Assembly (NCBI RefSeq): GCF_004137345.1 | Contig: NZ_SDWV01000002.1 | Location: 1 to 64,000 of the forward strand | Direction of reading: 5' to 3' | Origin: Nocardioides zhouii | GTDB taxonomy: Bacteria; Actinomycetota; Actinomycetes; Propionibacteriales; Nocardioidaceae | DNA: 64,000 nucleotides | Shown: positions 9,576 to 17,889 of the stretch, piece after piece | Numbering within the stretch: position 1 is the stretch's first letter | How the letters are laid out: every line of letters begins with the position of its first letter | Position numbers and translations under genes: made by a program | The notes under the pieces: generated by a model | Seen by the model: only the letters and a program-made list of their open reading frames with translations | Told to the model about the DNA's origin: nothing | The model's database searches: none

Positions 9576-10553
9576 ATGAGCACCAGCCCCGGCACCGACC
9601 ACGACACGGCGCGACACGCGCTGCTGACCATGTGGACCATCCGCCGCTTCGAGGAGGCCGTCGACGACCTCTTCGCGCGGGGCCTCATGCACGGCACCAT
9701 GCACCTGTCCATCGGCCAGGAGGCGTCGGCCACCGGCGCCTGCCTGGCGCTGCGCACCGACGACGCGATCACGTCCACCCACCGCGGCCACGGTCACTGC
9801 ATCGCCAAGGGTGCCGACCTCACGCGGATGATGGCCGAGCTGCTCGCCAAGGAGACCGGCTACTGCCGCGGACGCGGCGGCTCGATGCACATCGCCGACA
9901 CCGCGACGGGCAACCTCGGCGCCAACGGCATCGTCGCGGGCGGCATCCCCATCGCCGCGGGCGCGGCGCTGGCGTACCAGATGCGCGGCGAGGACCGCGT
10001 CGTCGCCTGCTTCTTCGGCGACGGCGCCGCCAACGAGGGCGCCTTCCACGAGGCGGTCAACCTCGCCGCGATCTGGAAGCTGCCGGTCGTCTTCATCTGC
10101 GAGAACAACAAGTACGGCATGTCGTTCTCCACCGAGAAGTCGATGGCCATCGAGAACATCTCCGAGCGCGCCGCCGGCTACGGCATCCCGGGCGTCACCG
10201 TCGACGGCAACGACCTGGACGCGGTGTACGACGCGGTCAGCACGGCGGTCGCACGCGCCCGCGCCGGCGACGGCCCGACGCTCGTCGAGAACCTCACCTA
10301 CCGGTGGAAGGGCCACAGCAAGTCCGACAAGAACCTCTACCGCACCAAGGAGGAGATCGCGGACTGGCGCAGCAGGGACCCGATCCTGCGCTTCGAGGCG
10401 CAGATCAAGGAGGCCGGCGTCCTCACGGACGAGGAGGTCCAGGCCGTCCGCACCCAGGCGATGGAGCAGATGCGCGACGCCGTACGCCAGGCGAACGCTG
10501 CCCCTGATGCCGATCCGTCCGACCTCCTCGACGCGGTCTTCGCGCGAGCCTGA
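9576..10553 (+). CDS. TPP-dependent dehydrogenase E1 alpha subunit (acetoin dehydrogenase / PDH type)
   Basis: This is a 325-residue alpha subunit of a thiamine-diphosphate 2-oxoacid or acetoin dehydrogenase. The TPP-binding motif [13 protein letters not shown] is clear, followed by [15 protein letters not shown]. The phrases [13 protein letters not shown] and [10 protein letters not shown] are strongly like acetoin dehydrogenase AcoA. ATG 9576 is chosen because TAGGAG lies 5 nt upstream. It is first in a three-gene operon with E1beta and E2, and no E3 gene follows. The length and motifs fit the acetoin type better than branched-chain 2-oxoacid enzymes, but the substrate cannot be read from sequence. 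The neighbouring PTS locus makes a DXP-like acyloin worth testing. Confidence 0.9.
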   Translation: MSTSPGTDHDTARHALLTMWTIRRFEEAVDDLFARGLMHGTMHLSIGQEASATGACLALRTDDAITSTHRGHGHCIAKGADLTRMMAELLAKETGYCRGRGGSMHIADTATGNLGANGIVAGGIPIAAGAALAYQMRGEDRVVACFFGDGAANEGAFHEAVNLAAIWKLPVVFICENNKYGMSFSTEKSMAIENISERAAGYGIPGVTVDGNDLDAVYDAVSTAVARARAGDGPTLVENLTYRWKGHSKSDKNLYRTKEEIADWRSRDPILRFEAQIKEAGVLTDEEVQAVRTQAMEQMRDAVRQANAAPDADPSDLLDAVFARA

Positions 10554-10581
10554 CCGCGACTTCGAACAGGGAGCACACACC

Positions 10582-11583
10582 GTGACCACAGCAGGGACCG
10601 ACCGCGTCATCACCTACTCCGAGGCCGTGCGCGAGGCCATCGGCCAAGCCATGGAGGCGGACGACCGCGTCTTCATGCTCGGCGAGGACATCGGGGTGTA
10701 CGGCGGCGCCTTCGGCGTCAGCGGTGACCTCTACCACCGCTTCGGCGGCGACCGGATCCGTGACACCCCGATCTCCGAGCTCGGCATCGTGGGTGCGGCC
10801 GTCGGCGCCGCCCTCGCCGGGATGCGACCGATCGTGGAGATCCAGTTCTCCGACTTCACCAACCAGGCGATGGACCAGATCGTCAACCAGGCCGCCAAGA
10901 TCCACTACATGCTCGGCGGCGCGATGTCGGTGCCGATGGTGCTCCGCGCCCCCCTCGGCTCGGGCACCGGCGCAGCCGCCCAGCACTCGCAGAGCCTCGA
11001 GGCCTGGTTCGCCCACGTGCCCGGGCTCAAGGTCGTGATGCCGGCGACCGCGGCCGACGCCAAGGGGCTCCTGCTCTCCGCCATCGACGACCCCAACCCG
11101 GTCATCGTGCTCGAGCACAAGCTGCTCTACCGCACGTCCGGTCCCGTCCCCGAGGAGGCCGTCCGCGTCCCCCTCGGCAAGAGCGCCATACGTCGGCGGG
11201 GCGAGCACCTCACGGTGGTCGCCACCGGCGTGATGGTTTCGCGCTCGCTCGAGGCCGCCGAGATCCTGGCGCAGGACGGCATCGACATCTCGGTGATCGA
11301 CCCCCGCACCCTGACGCCGCTCGACGACGCCCCGATCCACGAGGACGTCTCCCGCACTGGTCGCGCCCTGCTCGTGCAGGAGGCCCCCGGCCACGTCGGC
11401 TTCACGGCCGAGCTGTCGGCCCGGATCGCCGAGTCGCCGACGATCTACCGCCTGCTCGCACCCGTACGCCGGCTGAGCGGGCTCGACGCCCCGATCCCCT
11501 ACGCCCCCCAGCTCGAGCGCGCGTCCGTGCCGCAGGTGGAGGACATCGTCGAAGCAGCCACGAAGCTGATGAAGGAGTCCTGA
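10582..11583 (+). CDS. TPP-dependent dehydrogenase E1 beta subunit
   Basis: This is a 333-residue beta subunit with the transketolase pyrimidine-binding domain first ([18 protein letters not shown], then [13 protein letters not shown]) and the C-terminal transketolase domain after about residue 190. It pairs with the upstream alpha subunit to form the alpha2beta2 E1. GTG 10582 is the family-consistent start, preceded by an AGGGAG-like site. The stop TGA shares one base with the ATG of the E2 gene (11581-11583), so translation is coupled. The length matches AcoB and PDH-E1beta proteins. Confidence 0.9.
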   Translation: MTTAGTDRVITYSEAVREAIGQAMEADDRVFMLGEDIGVYGGAFGVSGDLYHRFGGDRIRDTPISELGIVGAAVGAALAGMRPIVEIQFSDFTNQAMDQIVNQAAKIHYMLGGAMSVPMVLRAPLGSGTGAAAQHSQSLEAWFAHVPGLKVVMPATAADAKGLLLSAIDDPNPVIVLEHKLLYRTSGPVPEEAVRVPLGKSAIRRRGEHLTVVATGVMVSRSLEAAEILAQDGIDISVIDPRTLTPLDDAPIHEDVSRTGRALLVQEAPGHVGFTAELSARIAESPTIYRLLAPVRRLSGLDAPIPYAPQLERASVPQVEDIVEAATKLMKES

Positions 11584-12788
11584 TGGCACGGCTCGCGATC
11601 CGGATGCCCAAGATGTCGATGACCATGACCGAGGGCGAGGTCTCGGAGTGGATGGTCCGCGTCGGTGACGAGGTCGCCGAGGGCGACGTCGTCTGCGAGG
11701 TGATGACCGACAAGGTCGACATGGAGGTCGAGAGCACGGTCACCGGCGTCCTCGTCGAGATCGTCGTCGAGTCCGGCATGGCCACGGTCGGCGAGCCCAT
11801 CGGCTGGGTCGAGGGCGAGGACACCGGAGGTGGCTTCGGCGACCTGCTGAGCGAGCCCGACCCCGAGCCCGACGCGGTCGCAGAGCCGGAGCCGTCGGTC
11901 GCGGCAGCGCCCGCAGCGCCCGAAGCCGAGCCCGCGCCCGCGCCGGTCGTAGCGGTCGGACCGGTCGCCGCCGTCCCCCGGGCCCGCGGCCTGGCGCGCG
12001 AGCGCGGTGTCGACCTCGCCTCCGTCACGGGCACCGGCCCCGACGGACTGGTGCGGGTCGAGGACGTCGAGGCCGCGAGCCGGCCTGCGCCCGCCCCAGC
12101 CGCGCCGGCTCCCGCAGCCCCCGCAGCGGCCGTCGCCGTACCTGCTGCGCCGCGGCAGGACCGCGCCGCCAAGGTCCGCGCCGCGGTCGCCCGCAAGATG
12201 ACCGAGAGTGCGGCCGTGCCGCAGTTCACCGTGTGGCGCGACGTCGTGCTCGACGGGGCCGACGAGACCCGCAACGGCGTCTCCTGGACCACCGTCCTGC
12301 TGCAGGCGTACGCCGCCGCGATGCGCGAAGTGCCCGAGCTCCTCAACCGCTGGGACGCAGCCGGCTCGGCAGCGGTCCCCAGCGGCCCGCCGTCGGTCGC
12401 ACTCGCGGTCGCGACGCCCGGCGGCCTGATGGTGCCGGTGTTCACCGAGCCCGACGCCCGCGACCCGCACGAGCTCGACGCCGAGCTGAAGTCGGTCGTC
12501 GCGGCCGCCCACGCCGGGCGGCTCGACCCGTCCTACCTCGGCCTCGCCAACGGCTCGCTGTCCAACCTCGGCGGGCTGGGCGTGGACCGGTTCCAGGCCC
12601 TCGTCACGCCGCCCCAGGCGAGCGTGCTCGCGCTCGGAGCGATCGCCCCGAGGCCGGTCGCGGTGCCCGGGGGCGTCGGCCTGGCGCTGTCGGTCACGGC
12701 CGGGCTCACGGTCGACCACCGGGTCGGCGACGGCGCCCACGCGGCCGCCCTGCTGCAGGCGTTCGTCGTACGGCTGAGCGGTTCCTGA
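11583..12788 (+). CDS. Dihydrolipoamide acyltransferase (E2) with one lipoyl domain
   Basis: This 401-residue E2 transfers the acyl group from E1 to CoA. A single lipoyl domain occupies residues 1-78, with the lipoylated lysine at Lys44 in VMTDKVDME. An Ala/Pro/Glu-rich linker and a peripheral-subunit-binding domain (about 129-165, PRARGLARERGVDL) follow, then a second Ala/Pro linker and the catalytic domain. The active-site motif HRVGDG contains His379 and Asp383. The catalytic domain is somewhat short for the family (about 200 residues). No E3 (lipoamide dehydrogenase) gene is in the window, so a shared housekeeping E3 must serve. Confidence 0.92.
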   Translation: MARLAIRMPKMSMTMTEGEVSEWMVRVGDEVAEGDVVCEVMTDKVDMEVESTVTGVLVEIVVESGMATVGEPIGWVEGEDTGGGFGDLLSEPDPEPDAVAEPEPSVAAAPAAPEAEPAPAPVVAVGPVAAVPRARGLARERGVDLASVTGTGPDGLVRVEDVEAASRPAPAPAAPAPAAPAAAVAVPAAPRQDRAAKVRAAVARKMTESAAVPQFTVWRDVVLDGADETRNGVSWTTVLLQAYAAAMREVPELLNRWDAAGSAAVPSGPPSVALAVATPGGLMVPVFTEPDARDPHELDAELKSVVAAAHAGRLDPSYLGLANGSLSNLGGLGVDRFQALVTPPQASVLALGAIAPRPVAVPGGVGLALSVTAGLTVDHRVGDGAHAAALLQAFVVRLSGS

Positions 12789-12842
12789 TCGCCATGACTG
12801 CCACGTTGGTCCAGACCCCTCCCGCCATCCGGGTCCCGACCC

Positions 12843-12871
12843 TTGACGTGATGCACATCACATGCTCTGAT
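12843..12871 (+). promoter_or_regulatory. Promoter of the SorC-PTS operon with Crp/GlxR-type site
   Basis: The -35 TTGACG (12843-12848) and -10 TCTGAT (12866-12871) are 17 nt apart. GTGATGCACATCAC at 12848-12861 matches GTGA-N6-TCAC exactly and lies in the spacer. This is the same arrangement as at the E1alpha promoter. Both units therefore look subject to carbon-source control by a Crp/GlxR-family protein. Confidence 0.6.
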
Positions 12872-12890
12872 ATGCGAGCAAATGTGAGCA
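12863..12890. promoter_or_regulatory. Inverted repeat, candidate SorC autoregulatory operator
   Basis: TGCTC-N8-GAGCA (12863-12880) overlaps the -10 box of the regulator promoter. The adjacent bases 12871-12890 resemble the palindrome upstream of the E1alpha gene (12 of 20 positions). This fits autoregulation by the downstream SorC protein. Confidence 0.45.
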
Positions 12891-12910
12891 CGCTACGCAC
12901 AGAGGTGACA

Positions 12911-13897
12911 ATGCCCAACCCCCGCGACCCGTCGATGCTGCTGGCGGCCGCCCGGCTGTACTACCAGCAGGGTCGGTCGCAGGCAGAGGTCGCGACCGCG
13001 CTCGGCACCAGCCGCAGCAACGTCTCGCGGATGCTCACCGAGGCGCTGCGCCAGTCGATCGTCGAGATCCGGATCAACGACCCGGAGGGTCGGGTCAACG
13101 AGCTCGAGGACGAGCTGCGTACGACCTTCGGCCTCCGCGAGGTGCGGGTGGCGCACACCCGCAACATCCCCGGGCTCCGGGTCGAGGACGCCGTCGGGTC
13201 GCAGGCGGCCCGCCTCCTGCTCGACGAGCTCAGGGACTCGATGACCGTCGCGCTGTCCTGGGGCCACGCCCTGCAGGCGATGGTCTACGCGACCACGGCG
13301 GAGCACGAGTTCCACCGGCTCACCCTGGTCCAGCTCGTGGGCGGCCTGTCCTCCATCAGCAACGAGATCAGCGGCCAGGAGCTGGTCCGCGAGCTCGCCC
13401 TCCGCCTCGGCGCCGAGTACCGCTTCCTCCACGCCCCCGCCACGCTGGAGAGCGTCACCTCCCGCGATGCCCTGCTCGCCGAGTCCTCGATCGGCGCCGC
13501 GCTCGACGACGCCAACAGGGCCGACATGGCGTTCATCGGGATCGGCACGCCGACCCACGGCTCGTCGGCCGCCATCCTCGACTCGCTCAACCTCGACCGG
13601 GCTGAGGCCGACGCGTTCTGGGCCCAGGAGCCCGCGGGCGACGTCGCCGCGCGCTACTACACCGCGCAGGGCACGCCGCTGCACGGCGTGGTCGAGGACC
13701 GGGTCCTCGGGGTCAGCCTCGCTGGCCTCCTCGAGATCCCCAACGTCGTCGGCGTGGCCTCGGGCCGCGCCAAGACGCCCGGCGTCCTCGGAGCGCTCCG
13801 CGGCCGCATCATCGACTCCCTCGTCTGTGACGAGGCGCTCGCCCGCAGCGTGCTCAGCGCTGCGGGATCCGGCACTACCGAAGGGACGCGCCCGTGA
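12911..13897 (+). CDS. SorC-family sugar-phosphate-responsive transcription regulator
   Basis: This is a 328-residue regulator. Residues 10-60 form a helix-turn-helix (ARLYYQQGRSQAEVATALG, then TSRSNVSRML). Residues 65-320 are the sugar-phosphate-binding domain of the SorC/DeoR-related family, with the conserved IGIGTPTHGS near 215. Family members sense a phosphorylated sugar or polyol and control the adjacent transport operon. The ATG 11 nt after AGAGG is preferred; an in-frame GTG two codons upstream is possible. The stop overlaps the gutM-like start by 4 nt, so regulator and PTS genes form one operon. The effector is probably the polyol phosphate made by the PTS. Confidence 0.9.
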   Translation: MPNPRDPSMLLAAARLYYQQGRSQAEVATALGTSRSNVSRMLTEALRQSIVEIRINDPEGRVNELEDELRTTFGLREVRVAHTRNIPGLRVEDAVGSQAARLLLDELRDSMTVALSWGHALQAMVYATTAEHEFHRLTLVQLVGGLSSISNEISGQELVRELALRLGAEYRFLHAPATLESVTSRDALLAESSIGAALDDANRADMAFIGIGTPTHGSSAAILDSLNLDRAEADAFWAQEPAGDVAARYYTAQGTPLHGVVEDRVLGVSLAGLLEIPNVVGVASGRAKTPGVLGALRGRIIDSLVCDEALARSVLSAAGSGTTEGTRP

Positions 13898-14292
13898 GCC
13901 CCGGATTCGTCATCATCGCCGCGCTCGTGGCCGGCTGGCTGGTGCAGATCTACTTCACCTACCGCCAGTCCAAGGCCTTCAACGACGCCGTACGCCCCCT
14001 GCGATCCTCAGGCACGGTCAGCGTCGGGGTCGGCGGCAACCGCTACAAGGGACGACGCTCCTTCGTCGCCATCTCGGTCGACGACGGGGGTGTCGTGCGC
14101 GACGCACTCACCCTCAGCGGACTCACCACGTTCGCGAGGGCGCGCGCCCTGCCTGGACTGCTCGACGTCAAGGTCTCCGTGCTGCGCGGCGACCGCGACC
14201 TCCCCCACGTCTCGCCGTCGCAGCGGGTGGCCGCCCGCCAGGCGGCCGAGCTGTACGGCGCAGCACGCACGACGGTTCGGGCCACCGTGTGA
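13894..14292 (+). CDS. gutM: GutM-like glucitol operon activator
   Basis: The protein is 132 residues with one N-terminal membrane helix (about 4-20) followed by a small soluble domain, as in GutM/SrlM proteins of glucitol operons. The family is described as an operon activator in E. coli, but its membrane segment makes a direct DNA-binding role doubtful. It starts at GTG 13894, overlapping the regulator stop by 4 nt. The position between a SorC regulator and glucitol-family PTS genes supports the call. Confidence 0.8.
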   Translation: MSPGFVIIAALVAGWLVQIYFTYRQSKAFNDAVRPLRSSGTVSVGVGGNRYKGRRSFVAISVDDGGVVRDALTLSGLTTFARARALPGLLDVKVSVLRGDRDLPHVSPSQRVAARQAAELYGAARTTVRATV

Positions 14293-14302
14293 CCAGCACC
14301 AA

Positions 14303-14344
14303 CCGCTGACCGGCCCCGGGGTGGAGCCCGGGACCAGTCAGCGG
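14303..14344 (+). terminator. Strong hairpin between gutM and the PTS genes
   Basis: CCGCTGAC (14303-14310) pairs perfectly with GTCAGCGG (14337-14344), and an inner CCCGGG pair extends the stem. No T-run follows. It could be an attenuator that lowers or separates PTS expression relative to the regulator, or a processing or stability element. Confidence 0.6.
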
Positions 14345-14439
14345 GTCAGACGCCGAGCGGACCGCTTCCGCCGGTGAGAACGATGCCGGGCAAGCATCAC
14401 GACCAGGCTCGACAGAGAGCCGACTCGACAGGAGCAATC

Positions 14440-15069
14440 ATGCCATTCACCTCCATGCTGGCCGCGGGGATCCCCCTGGCCGCCGACACCCCCACGGTGG
14501 ACCCGCCGACCGGCGTCTTCGGCGCCCTCGCCGACGCTGCCGACTGGTTCATCGGGCTCTTCCAGGCCGGCGGAGACGTCTTCCTCGGCCTTGTCACAGG
14601 CATCATCCCGACGCTGATCGTCCTGCTCACCTTCGTCAACGCGCTCATCCGGTTGATCGGGCCCGAGAGGATCGACAAGCTGGGCGAGGTGGCCGCACGC
14701 CCGGGGCTGCAGTACTACCCCGTGCGCTACCTCGTGCTGCCACTCCTGGCCGTCTTCTTCCTCACCAACCCGATGGCCTACACGATGGGCCGGTTCCTCC
14801 CCGAGAAGTACAAGCCCGCCTTCTACGACTCGGCCGTGAGTTTCGTGCACCCGATCACCGGCATCTTCCCGCACGCCAACCCCGGTGAGCTGTTCGTCTA
14901 CCTCGGCATCGCGGCCGGCATCACCACGCTGGGCCTCAACACCAGCGACCTGGCCGTGCGCTACCTGCTGGTCGGCCTGGTCGTGATCCTGATCCGCGGC
15001 ATCCTCACCGAGATCATCACCACGCGCATGCTCGCCCGCCGCGCCAGCCAGGCGGAGGTGTCGGCATGA
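14440..15069 (+). CDS. srlA: PTS glucitol/sorbitol-family EIIC component (SrlA-like)
   Basis: This 209-residue membrane protein is homologous to SrlA/GutA, the EIIC2 part of the glucitol PTS. It has several hydrophobic segments, with conserved [18 protein letters not shown] and [17 protein letters not shown]. It forms part of the membrane channel that takes up a polyol during phosphorylation. ATG 14440 is preferred because GGAG lies 5 nt upstream. A frame extension upstream lacks a ribosome site. The stop overlaps the next start by 4 nt. The substrate need not be sorbitol, since no sorbitol-6-phosphate dehydrogenase is nearby. Confidence 0.9.
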   Translation: MPFTSMLAAGIPLAADTPTVDPPTGVFGALADAADWFIGLFQAGGDVFLGLVTGIIPTLIVLLTFVNALIRLIGPERIDKLGEVAARPGLQYYPVRYLVLPLLAVFFLTNPMAYTMGRFLPEKYKPAFYDSAVSFVHPITGIFPHANPGELFVYLGIAAGITTLGLNTSDLAVRYLLVGLVVILIRGILTEIITTRMLARRASQAEVSA

Positions 15070-15653
15070 GCACCACGACCAAGACCCCGTCCGGACGTGG
15101 CGGCATGGACGGCATCAACAAGGTGCTCGTCACCATCGGCACCAAGGTGGGCGGCGTCGTCGGCGTCCTCTACCAGGCCGGACGCGACACCATCGAGACC
15201 GTCATCCGCAACATCCTGCCCTTCATGGCCTTCATCGCGGTCCTGATCGGCATCATCACCGAGACCGGCCTGGGCGACGCCCTGGCCCACCTCATCGAGC
15301 CGCTCGCCAGCAACCTCGTCGGGCTGCTCGCGATCAGCGTCTTCTGTGCCCTCCCGGTGCTGTCGCCGGTGCTCGGCCCCGGCGCGGTCATCGCGCAGGT
15401 GGTCGGCGTGCTGCTCGGCACCCGGATCGGCGAGGGCGACATCCCGCCCCAGTACGCCCTCCCGGCGCTGTTCGCGATCGACCCGCAGGTCGGCTGCGAC
15501 TTCATCCCCGTCGGTCTCGCTCTGGGCGAGGCCGAGCCGGAGACCGTCGAGGTCGGCGTCCCGGCCGTCCTCATCTCGCGACTGATCACCGGGCCCGTGT
15601 CCGTCGTGATCGCATACTTCGCGAGCTTCGGCCTGTACACCAGCAGCAACTGA
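15066..15653 (+). CDS. srlE: PTS glucitol-family EIIC membrane domain (SrlE C-terminal part)
   Basis: The 195 residues match the C-terminal membrane half of E. coli SrlE ([21 protein letters not shown], then [20 protein letters not shown]). The EIIB domain that starts E. coli SrlE is missing here and is encoded by the next gene but one-hairpin downstream. It overlaps srlA by 4 nt (ATGA). Together with SrlA it makes the translocation unit. Confidence 0.88.
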   Translation: MSTTTKTPSGRGGMDGINKVLVTIGTKVGGVVGVLYQAGRDTIETVIRNILPFMAFIAVLIGIITETGLGDALAHLIEPLASNLVGLLAISVFCALPVLSPVLGPGAVIAQVVGVLLGTRIGEGDIPPQYALPALFAIDPQVGCDFIPVGLALGEAEPETVEVGVPAVLISRLITGPVSVVIAYFASFGLYTSSN

Positions 15654-15660
15654 GTCAACG

Positions 15661-15693
15661 CTGGACCGGTCGGTGCACCACCGGCCGGTCCAG
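15661..15693 (+). terminator. Near-perfect hairpin between the EIIC and EIIB genes
   Basis: CTGGACCGG (15661-15669) pairs with CCGGTCCAG (15685-15693), and an inner CGGTG/CACCG stem leaves a tiny loop. No T-tract follows. Within an operon this more likely sets subunit ratios or stabilises an mRNA end than stops transcription. Confidence 0.55.
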
Positions 15694-15718
15694 CCCCTCC
15701 CACCCATCAGGAGAAGTC

Positions 15719-16090
15719 ATGAGCGAGTACAAGTCAGTCGTCGTCACCAAGGGCCGTGGCGGCTGGGGCGGTCCCCTGACCATCACCCCCACCGACGAGC
15801 GCCCTCTGGTGGCTTCCATCACCGGCGGGGGCATCCACCCGGTGGCCCAGCGCATCGCCGACCTCACCGGCGGTGAGGTCGTCGACGGCTTCAGGTCGTC
15901 GGCCCCCTTCGACAAGCTCGCCGTCGCGGTCATCGACTGCGGCGGCACCGCCCGCGTCGGCGTCTATCCCATGAAGAAGGTCATGACCGTCGACGTGCAC
16001 GCGACGAGCCCCGCCGGCCCCCTGGCGCAGTTCATCACCGAGCAGCTGTTCGTGTCGGGCGTGAAGCCCGAGGACGTGACGGAGACGTGA
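15719..16090 (+). CDS. PTS glucitol-family EIIB component as a separate protein
   Basis: This 123-residue soluble protein aligns with the N-terminal EIIB domain of E. coli SrlE (TKGRGGWGGPLTI, then VAVIDCGGTARVGVYP). Cys74 in IDCGG is the predicted phosphocysteine. It accepts phosphate from EIIA and passes it to the incoming polyol. It has a good ribosome site (AGGAGAAGTC before ATG). As a split domain placed after the EIIC gene, it reverses the domain order of E. coli SrlE. Confidence 0.9.
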   Translation: MSEYKSVVVTKGRGGWGGPLTITPTDERPLVASITGGGIHPVAQRIADLTGGEVVDGFRSSAPFDKLAVAVIDCGGTARVGVYPMKKVMTVDVHATSPAGPLAQFITEQLFVSGVKPEDVTET

Positions 16091-16488
16091 GCACGGCCCC
16101 GACCACCGTCTACGAGTCCACGGTGACAGCGGTCGGAGCCCAGGTCACCGCGTTCCTCGAGCACGGCATCCTCATCTTCTTCGCGGACGAGGCGCCCCCG
16201 GAGCTGCACGACATCTCCGTGCTGCACCGGGCCACGGTGGCCGACGACGGCCCCCGTCCCGGCGACACCGTCCACCTCGGCGCAGCCACCCTCGAGGTGC
16301 TGGCCGTCGGCGAGGTCGTGCGGGACAACCTCCTCAACCTGGGCCACCTCGACCTCAAGGCGGACGGGCTCACCGAGGCCAAGCTCCCCGGCGACGTGTG
16401 CGTGCCCAAGGGCGAGATCGCGCTCCTCGCGGTCGGCGACTCCTTCCGCATCACCCGCCCCGCCTCCACCGACACCGGACAGGACTGA
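16087..16488 (+). CDS. srlB: PTS glucitol-family EIIA component (SrlB-like)
   Basis: This is a 133-residue cytoplasmic phosphocarrier. His47 in ISVLHRA corresponds to the phosphorylated His of SrlB. The conserved block NLLNLGHLDLKADG and LPGDVCVPKG is present. It takes phosphate from HPr, which is not in this window, and gives it to EIIB Cys74. The GTG start overlaps the EIIB stop by 4 nt. Confidence 0.9.
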   Translation: MSTAPTTVYESTVTAVGAQVTAFLEHGILIFFADEAPPELHDISVLHRATVADDGPRPGDTVHLGAATLEVLAVGEVVRDNLLNLGHLDLKADGLTEAKLPGDVCVPKGEIALLAVGDSFRITRPASTDTGQD

Positions 16489-16489
16489 C

Positions 16490-17815
16490 ATGAGCTACCG
16501 AGACAGGCTGCAGGAGCGGCTGGACACGACGGGACGACCCCTGCGGGTCGGCCTCGTCGGCGCCGGCCAGATGGGCCGCGGCTTCGCCGCCCAGCTGCTC
16601 CGGATGCCGGGCATCACGCTGTCCGCCGTGCTGGACGTCCAGCACGAGCGCGCCGTGGAGGCGCTGACCCAGGCCGGCATCGACCCGTCCGAGGCCGACG
16701 ACACCGCCACCGCTGTCCAGGTGATCGAGGACGGCGGGAGCATCGCGCTGACCAGCGTGGACCGGCTCGCCGGCCTGCCGCTCGACGTGGTCGTCGAGGC
16801 GACGGGAGTGCCCGACGTGGCGGTCGCGGTCGCCGTACAGGCGCTGGCCGCCGGGATCAGCGTCGCCACGCTCACCGTCGAGGCGGACGTCACCGTCGGC
16901 CGCTACCTCAAGCAGCTGGCCGAGCAGTCGGACGCGATCTACTCCGTGTGCCGCGGCGACGAGCCGGTGGAGACGAAGATCCTCGTCGACTACGCGCGCG
17001 ACCTGAACTTCGAGGTGATCTGCGCGGGGAAGGGCAAGAACAACCCGCTCGACCCCTATGCCACGCCCGAGTCGCTCGCCGAGCGGGCGGCGCAGAAGCA
17101 GATGAACCCCAAGATGCTCACCAGCTTCGTGGACGGTTCGAAGGCGATGATCGAGATGGCCTCCCTGGCCAACACGACGGGCCTCGGCGTGAGCCGGCGC
17201 GGCATGTTCGGTCCGCCGTCCACCGTCGGGACGCTGCACGAGACCTTCGCGCTCGTGAAGGACGGCGGCATCATCGAGGAGGCCGGCGTCGTCGACTACT
17301 GCACCGGCCCGGTGGCGCCCGGCGTCTTCGTGGTCATCCGCACCGACGACCCCTACGTCCACCACGAGATGACGTACCTCCAGATGGGCGACGGGCCCTA
17401 CTTCGCGCTCTACCGGCCCTACCACCTGGCCAGCATCGAGGCACCGCTCACGGTGTACGAGATGGTGCTCGACAAGCGCCCCAGCCTGACCTCGGACCAC
17501 TGGACCGCCGAGGTCGGCGCCCAGGCCAAGCGGGCGTTGAAGGCCGGCGAGCGGATCGACGGCATCGGCGGGATGATGGTCCGCGGGCTCATCGACAAGG
17601 CCGAGGACTTCGCCGCGGAGGGCCTCGTGCCGCTGGGCGTGCTCGCCGGCGCGACGCTGAAGCACGACGTACCGGTCGACCACACGCTGACCTACGACGA
17701 CGTCGACCTCGACGAGTCGGCCCTCATCGTGCGGATGCGCCGGATCCAGGAGTCGATGTCCTCCGGCGGCGAGGTCCCCGACCTCGCCACGCTGAGCGCG
17801 ATGATCGCGGGCTGA
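16490..17815 (+). CDS. COG4091 NAD(P)-dependent oxidoreductase with SAF domain (DXR-like/DRL family)
   Basis: This is a 441-residue protein. The N-terminal Rossmann domain has GAGQMG at 24-29, the middle domain resembles homoserine dehydrogenase, and the C-terminal SAF-like domain spans about 365-435. It belongs to COG4091. The Brucella DXR-like (DRL) enzyme, an alternative DXP reductoisomerase making MEP from DXP, was described as a homoserine-dehydrogenase-like protein of this group, but many members have no proven function. It starts 1 nt after the EIIA stop and is the only obvious catalytic enzyme in the PTS operon, so it should act on the PTS product. If DXR-like and reversed, it would turn MEP into DXP. 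True homoserine dehydrogenase is unlikely because no threonine-pathway genes are near. Confidence 0.8.
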   Translation: MSYRDRLQERLDTTGRPLRVGLVGAGQMGRGFAAQLLRMPGITLSAVLDVQHERAVEALTQAGIDPSEADDTATAVQVIEDGGSIALTSVDRLAGLPLDVVVEATGVPDVAVAVAVQALAAGISVATLTVEADVTVGRYLKQLAEQSDAIYSVCRGDEPVETKILVDYARDLNFEVICAGKGKNNPLDPYATPESLAERAAQKQMNPKMLTSFVDGSKAMIEMASLANTTGLGVSRRGMFGPPSTVGTLHETFALVKDGGIIEEAGVVDYCTGPVAPGVFVVIRTDDPYVHHEMTYLQMGDGPYFALYRPYHLASIEAPLTVYEMVLDKRPSLTSDHWTAEVGAQAKRALKAGERIDGIGGMMVRGLIDKAEDFAAEGLVPLGVLAGATLKHDVPVDHTLTYDDVDLDESALIVRMRRIQESMSSGGEVPDLATLSAMIAG

Positions 17816-17877
17816 CGCGCTCGACCCGAGCCGACGACGGCAGGACGGGGCGGACGTGAGGACGGCACGACGGGCGC

Positions 17878-17883
17878 TAGGCT
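17878..17883 (+). promoter_or_regulatory. -10 box giving a leaderless start for the IspD-family gene
   Basis: TAGGCT ends 6 nt before GTG 17890. This spacing is typical of actinobacterial leaderless mRNAs. It means the gene has a promoter independent of the PTS operon. Confidence 0.6.
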
Positions 17884-17889
17884 CGCTCG

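Noticed and set aside
11880-12170. Ala/Pro-rich repetitive stretch
   Set aside because: These are the two flexible linkers of the E2 protein, not a mobile or regulatory repeat.
12233-12910. N-terminal extension of the SorC frame
   Set aside because: It overlaps the E2 gene in another frame, and the SorC domain begins only at 12911 with a ribosome site.
14440-16488. A plain sorbitol PTS
   Set aside because: No sorbitol-6-phosphate dehydrogenase is present, and the neighbouring enzymes point to a different polyol. The family name alone does not fix the substrate.
16490-17815. Homoserine dehydrogenase for threonine synthesis
   Set aside because: The resemblance is to the COG4091/SAF group, and the gene sits in a PTS operon without amino-acid genes.
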